A stretch of 64,000 nucleotides of DNA from contig CAVRJE010000020.1 of NCBI GenBank assembly GCA_963721365.1, forward strand, positions 1 through 64,000. The letters run 5' to 3'. Of the stretch, positions 62,206-64,000 are shown piece by piece (position 1 is the first letter of the stretch; each line of letters begins with the position of its first letter). Made by a program: the position numbers and the translations under genes. The DNA comes from CAIQPS01 sp963721365. GTDB lineage: Bacteria > Actinomycetota > Thermoleophilia > RBG-16-64-13. The notes beneath the pieces are model-generated. The model saw only the letters and a program-made list of their open reading frames with translations, was not told the origin of the DNA and made no database searches.

Positions 62206-63252
62206 TCACTGGAGACCATGCACGGGCCCTCGGGAGTCAACGGCGTGCATTGTGCGATCGAACAGCGGGCACTCCGGTGGAGTCAGCACGCCCCGAAGCA
62301 CGTCGCCGCAGCGACACCCGTGCATCGGCTGCCCGGAAGTCACTTCGACGCCGTATCGTCGTGCCGCGTCGTGTTCGCAATAGCGATCGCGAAGGTCGAG
62401 ACCACTTCCTGCTATGACTCCCAGCCCTCGCCATTCGCTGTCGCAAGCCTCGAAGACCTCGGTCATGATGCGTTGGGCTATCTGGTTGCCCTCCATCCCC
62501 ACTGCGCGCCCGTATTCGATCTCCACCTCGCTCCGGCCGCCGGCGACTTGGGCCAGGAGCATCGAAACGCCCTCCAGCAGGTCGAGGTCCTCGAAACCGG
62601 TGATCACGCAGGGAATGCGGTATTCCTCGCACAAGAAGGAAAAGGCCGAGGCCCCGGTGATCACACTTACGTGACCCGGACAGATGAACCCGTCGATGCC
62701 CACCTCTCCGCCACTCGCCAGCGCTCTCATCGGTCCCGGCATGGTCTTGAGAGCACTCAGGATCATGAAGTTGCCGAGCCCCTGCTCTTGGGCGGTGCGG
62801 ACTGCGACGGCGATGCCCGGGATAGTCGTCTCAAACCCGACGGCCAGGAACACCACCGACCGCGCCGGGTCCTGACGGGCCAACTCCACCGCGTCGATGG
62901 GCGAATAGACCACCTCGACTGCCGCTCCGTTGGCCCGCTCCCTTTCCAGAGAAGAAGCGCTTCCCGGTACTCGGACCAGGTCACCGAAGGTGGCGATCGT
63001 CACTCCCGCCCGCCGGCTCAACTCGACCGCCGCGTCGACGTAGCCGTTGGGAGTGACGCAGACCGGACAGCCGGGGCCGGAGATCAGAGCGACCGACGGG
63101 GGCAGAAGCGAACGAAGGCCGCTTCTGAAGGCGACCATGGTATGCGTTCCGCACACCTCCATGAGCCGCACGTCACGGCCGATACTCCTCGCGGACTCCT
63201 CGATCCGCGACACCGAGGACGAGCCGGGAAGGTGTCCGACCCCCGGTTTCAC
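62206..63252 (-). CDS. hypD: HypD: Fe-S scaffold for the Fe(CN)2CO unit
   Basis: 348 residues. The GTG start overlaps the hypC stop (GTGA); a longer frame would run through the tandem repeat. Signatures are LMEVCGTHTMVAF, ISGPGCPVCVTPNGYVD, VGFETTIPG, GFICPGHVSVITG and the C-terminal MHGCRCGDVLRG. It binds a 4Fe-4S cluster and assembles the iron ligand unit with HypC. The hypE start follows within 10 bases. Confidence 0.95.
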   Translation of the reverse strand: MKPGVGHLPGSSSVSRIEESARSIGRDVRLMEVCGTHTMVAFRSGLRSLLPPSVALISGPGCPVCVTPNGYVDAAVELSRRAGVTIATFGDLVRVPGSASSLERERANGAAVEVVYSPIDAVELARQDPARSVVFLAVGFETTIPGIAVAVRTAQEQGLGNFMILSALKTMPGPMRALASGGEVGIDGFICPGHVSVITGASAFSFLCEEYRIPCVITGFEDLDLLEGVSMLLAQVAGGRSEVEIEYGRAVGMEGNQIAQRIMTEVFEACDSEWRGLGVIAGSGLDLRDRYCEHDAARRYGVEVTSGQPMHGCRCGDVLRGVLTPPECPLFDRTMHAVDSRGPVHGLQ

Positions 63253-63503
63253 GAAGCGTCGCTCGACCAGGCGTCGCTCGACTGGGCGTCGCTCGACCAG
63301 GTCCCGTCGAGCATGGCCTTCCATTCGAGCACGTCCTGCTCGCTCCAGCGCTCGATGGCGAACCCAGCGTGCACCAGAACGTAGGAGCCCACGCTGACGC
63401 CGTCTACCAGGGACAGGTCGACCTCGCGCAACGCACCATCCACGGAGACCAGTGCGGTCCTCCCGGCCACTTCGACGACTTCACATGGCACCGCTAGGCA
63501 CAT
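63249..63503 (-). CDS. hypC: HypC: hydrogenase assembly chaperone with repeated tail
   Basis: 84 residues. It starts with the invariant MCLAVPCEVVEV, whose Cys2 binds iron, and has VSVGSYVLVHAGFAIERWS. The normal chaperone ends near residue 68; here it is extended by a repeated WSSDA/QSSDA tail encoded by 15-bp tandem repeats. The start overlaps the hypF stop by about 10 bases. Confidence 0.93.
   Translation of the reverse strand: MCLAVPCEVVEVAGRTALVSVDGALREVDLSLVDGVSVGSYVLVHAGFAIERWSEQDVLEWKAMLDGTWSSDAQSSDAWSSDAS
63256..63300. repeat. 15-bp tandem repeat, three units, in the hypC tail
   Basis: Units 63256-63270, 63271-63285 and 63286-63300 read GCGTCGCTCGACCAG with two differences in the middle unit. 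A diverged fourth unit may follow. The repeat encodes the SSDA tail of HypC and just precedes the hypD start. Confidence 0.85.
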
Positions 63504-64000
63504 GGAGCGCCCCTCTGCCGCGGGCCGCCCGGCCCGCTCCCGGCCTGGATGCGCGCAAGCGCCACCGCGGCCTGCCCCAGGGACAGGCCTCCGTCGTTGC
63601 AGGGGGTCAGGGTGTTCGAGTGCACCACCAGTCCCTCCCTGCCAAGCGCCGCTGTGAGCCCGCTCAGTACCAGTCTGTTCTGAAAGACGCCGCCGGAGAG
63701 CACCACGTCCGAAACTGCCCGCTCTGCGCATAGCCGCACGGCCGTCGCGGCCGTCCCCGCCACCACCGCGTTGTGAAACTTCGCAGACATCACGCCGTCG
63801 TCGCATCCACTCCGGATGTCGCCGACAAGCGCTCGAAACGCCGGCCCCAGGTCGAGCACCCAGGGACGCTCGCCGGCACGTAACTCGAAGGGGTAGCTTT
63901 CCCGGCACGCCGGCAGCCGCTGCCGCTTCCAGCCTTATGGCCCCCTGAGCTTCGTACCCCGCGGTGTCGCACAAACCCAAGAGCGCGGCCGCTGCGTCGA
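63494..64000 (-). CDS. hypF: HypF C-terminal part, truncated by window edge, one frameshift
   Basis: The minus-strand frame enters from the right edge with LGLCDTAGYEAQGAIRLEAA, the Kae1-like region of HypF. It shifts near 63900 to SYPFELRAGERPWVLDLGPA and continues KFHNAVVAGTAATAVRL, VVLSGGVFQNRLVLSGL and TPCNDGGLSLGQAAVA. This is the carbamoyltransferase domain that loads the carbamoyl group on HypE. The acylphosphatase and zinc-finger domains lie outside the window. Confidence 0.88.

Noticed and set aside
63256..63300. CRISPR-like short repeats
   Set aside because: Units are contiguous, 15 bp, without spacers and lie inside the hypC coding frame.
61669..63384. 571-codon plus-strand frame opposite hypE and hypD
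   Set aside because: Hyp proteins are motif-complete on the minus strand; the plus frame is a shadow.

Overview
The window looks like a piece of chromosome from a high-GC anaerobic or facultatively anaerobic bacterium, most likely an actinomycetote. The inference rests on base composition, a UPF0182 membrane protein, several DUF7144/DUF6325/SHOCT small proteins common in that phylum, an initiator tRNA with a C1/U72 end, and several genes that seem to lack a leader. No rRNA or marker gene is present to settle the taxonomy. Layout: (1) About 1-15 kb holds small membrane and stress-type genes (PLDc_N/SHOCT, DUF7144, DUF454, YihY/BrkB, AI-2E-type permease, metallo-hydrolase, DUF6325, SRPBCC, DUF302), a GH13 alpha-amylase-family gene, and a frame-broken glucosidase copy whose middle is clearly lower in GC than its ends. 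(2) 14.6-16.3 kb is an MFS exporter. (3) 16.5-22.1 kb is a three-gene operon: a molybdopterin oxidoreductase without Tat signal, a 4Fe-4S ferredoxin subunit, and a 996-residue protein in which a degenerate NuoF-like module is fused to a GltD-type FAD/NAD(P)H module. (4) 22.1-27.2 kb is a probable direct glucose-oxidation operon (SMP-30 lactonase, winged-helix protein, glucosidase, glucose dehydrogenase). (5) 27.4-30.3 kb is a second set of small membrane proteins, including an inverted duplicate of the 9.2-10.0 kb pair. (6) 30.5-31.9 kb is a tyrosine integrase beside the initiator tRNA. (7) 32.1-42.1 kb holds UPF0182, an NlpC/P60 hydrolase, thiolase-Nfu, a Tag-like glycosylase, an ABC importer, and a small iron-only-hydrogenase-system regulator. 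(8) 42.2-61.1 kb is a very large [FeFe]-hydrogenase locus. It runs Rex, then an accessory signalling module (DRTGG, RsbW-like ATPase, Fe-S/hydrogenase-like protein, two small paralogues, PHP, HATPase), then a HydC / 2Fe-2S protein / HydB-GltD fusion / HydA set. It continues with a response regulator, a hydrogenase-domain sensor histidine kinase, a receiver-kinase, another response regulator, and a second HydC-HydB-HydA set. (9) On the opposite strand at the right edge lie hypE, hypD, hypC and the 3' part of hypF. How it fits together: The hydrogenase locus carries two NAD(P)/ferredoxin-linked, potentially electron-bifurcating [FeFe] hydrogenases. They appear to be controlled by redox (Rex, with a clear operator between the divergent promoters at about 42.19 kb) and by a two-component system whose input domain is itself an H-cluster-like hydrogenase domain. 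The NuoF-GltD architecture occurs twice, once live in HydB and once with the NuoF part stripped of its FMN, NADH and Fe-S motifs. This suggests one modular electron-transfer theme serving both the hydrogenase and the molybdopterin enzyme. Caution: at least a dozen genes contain frameshifts, concentrated at 0.8-3.5 and 40.6-51.3 kb and often in genes whose protein sequence is otherwise well conserved. Sequencing or assembly indels are a likely explanation; start, stop and fusion claims there are correspondingly less secure.
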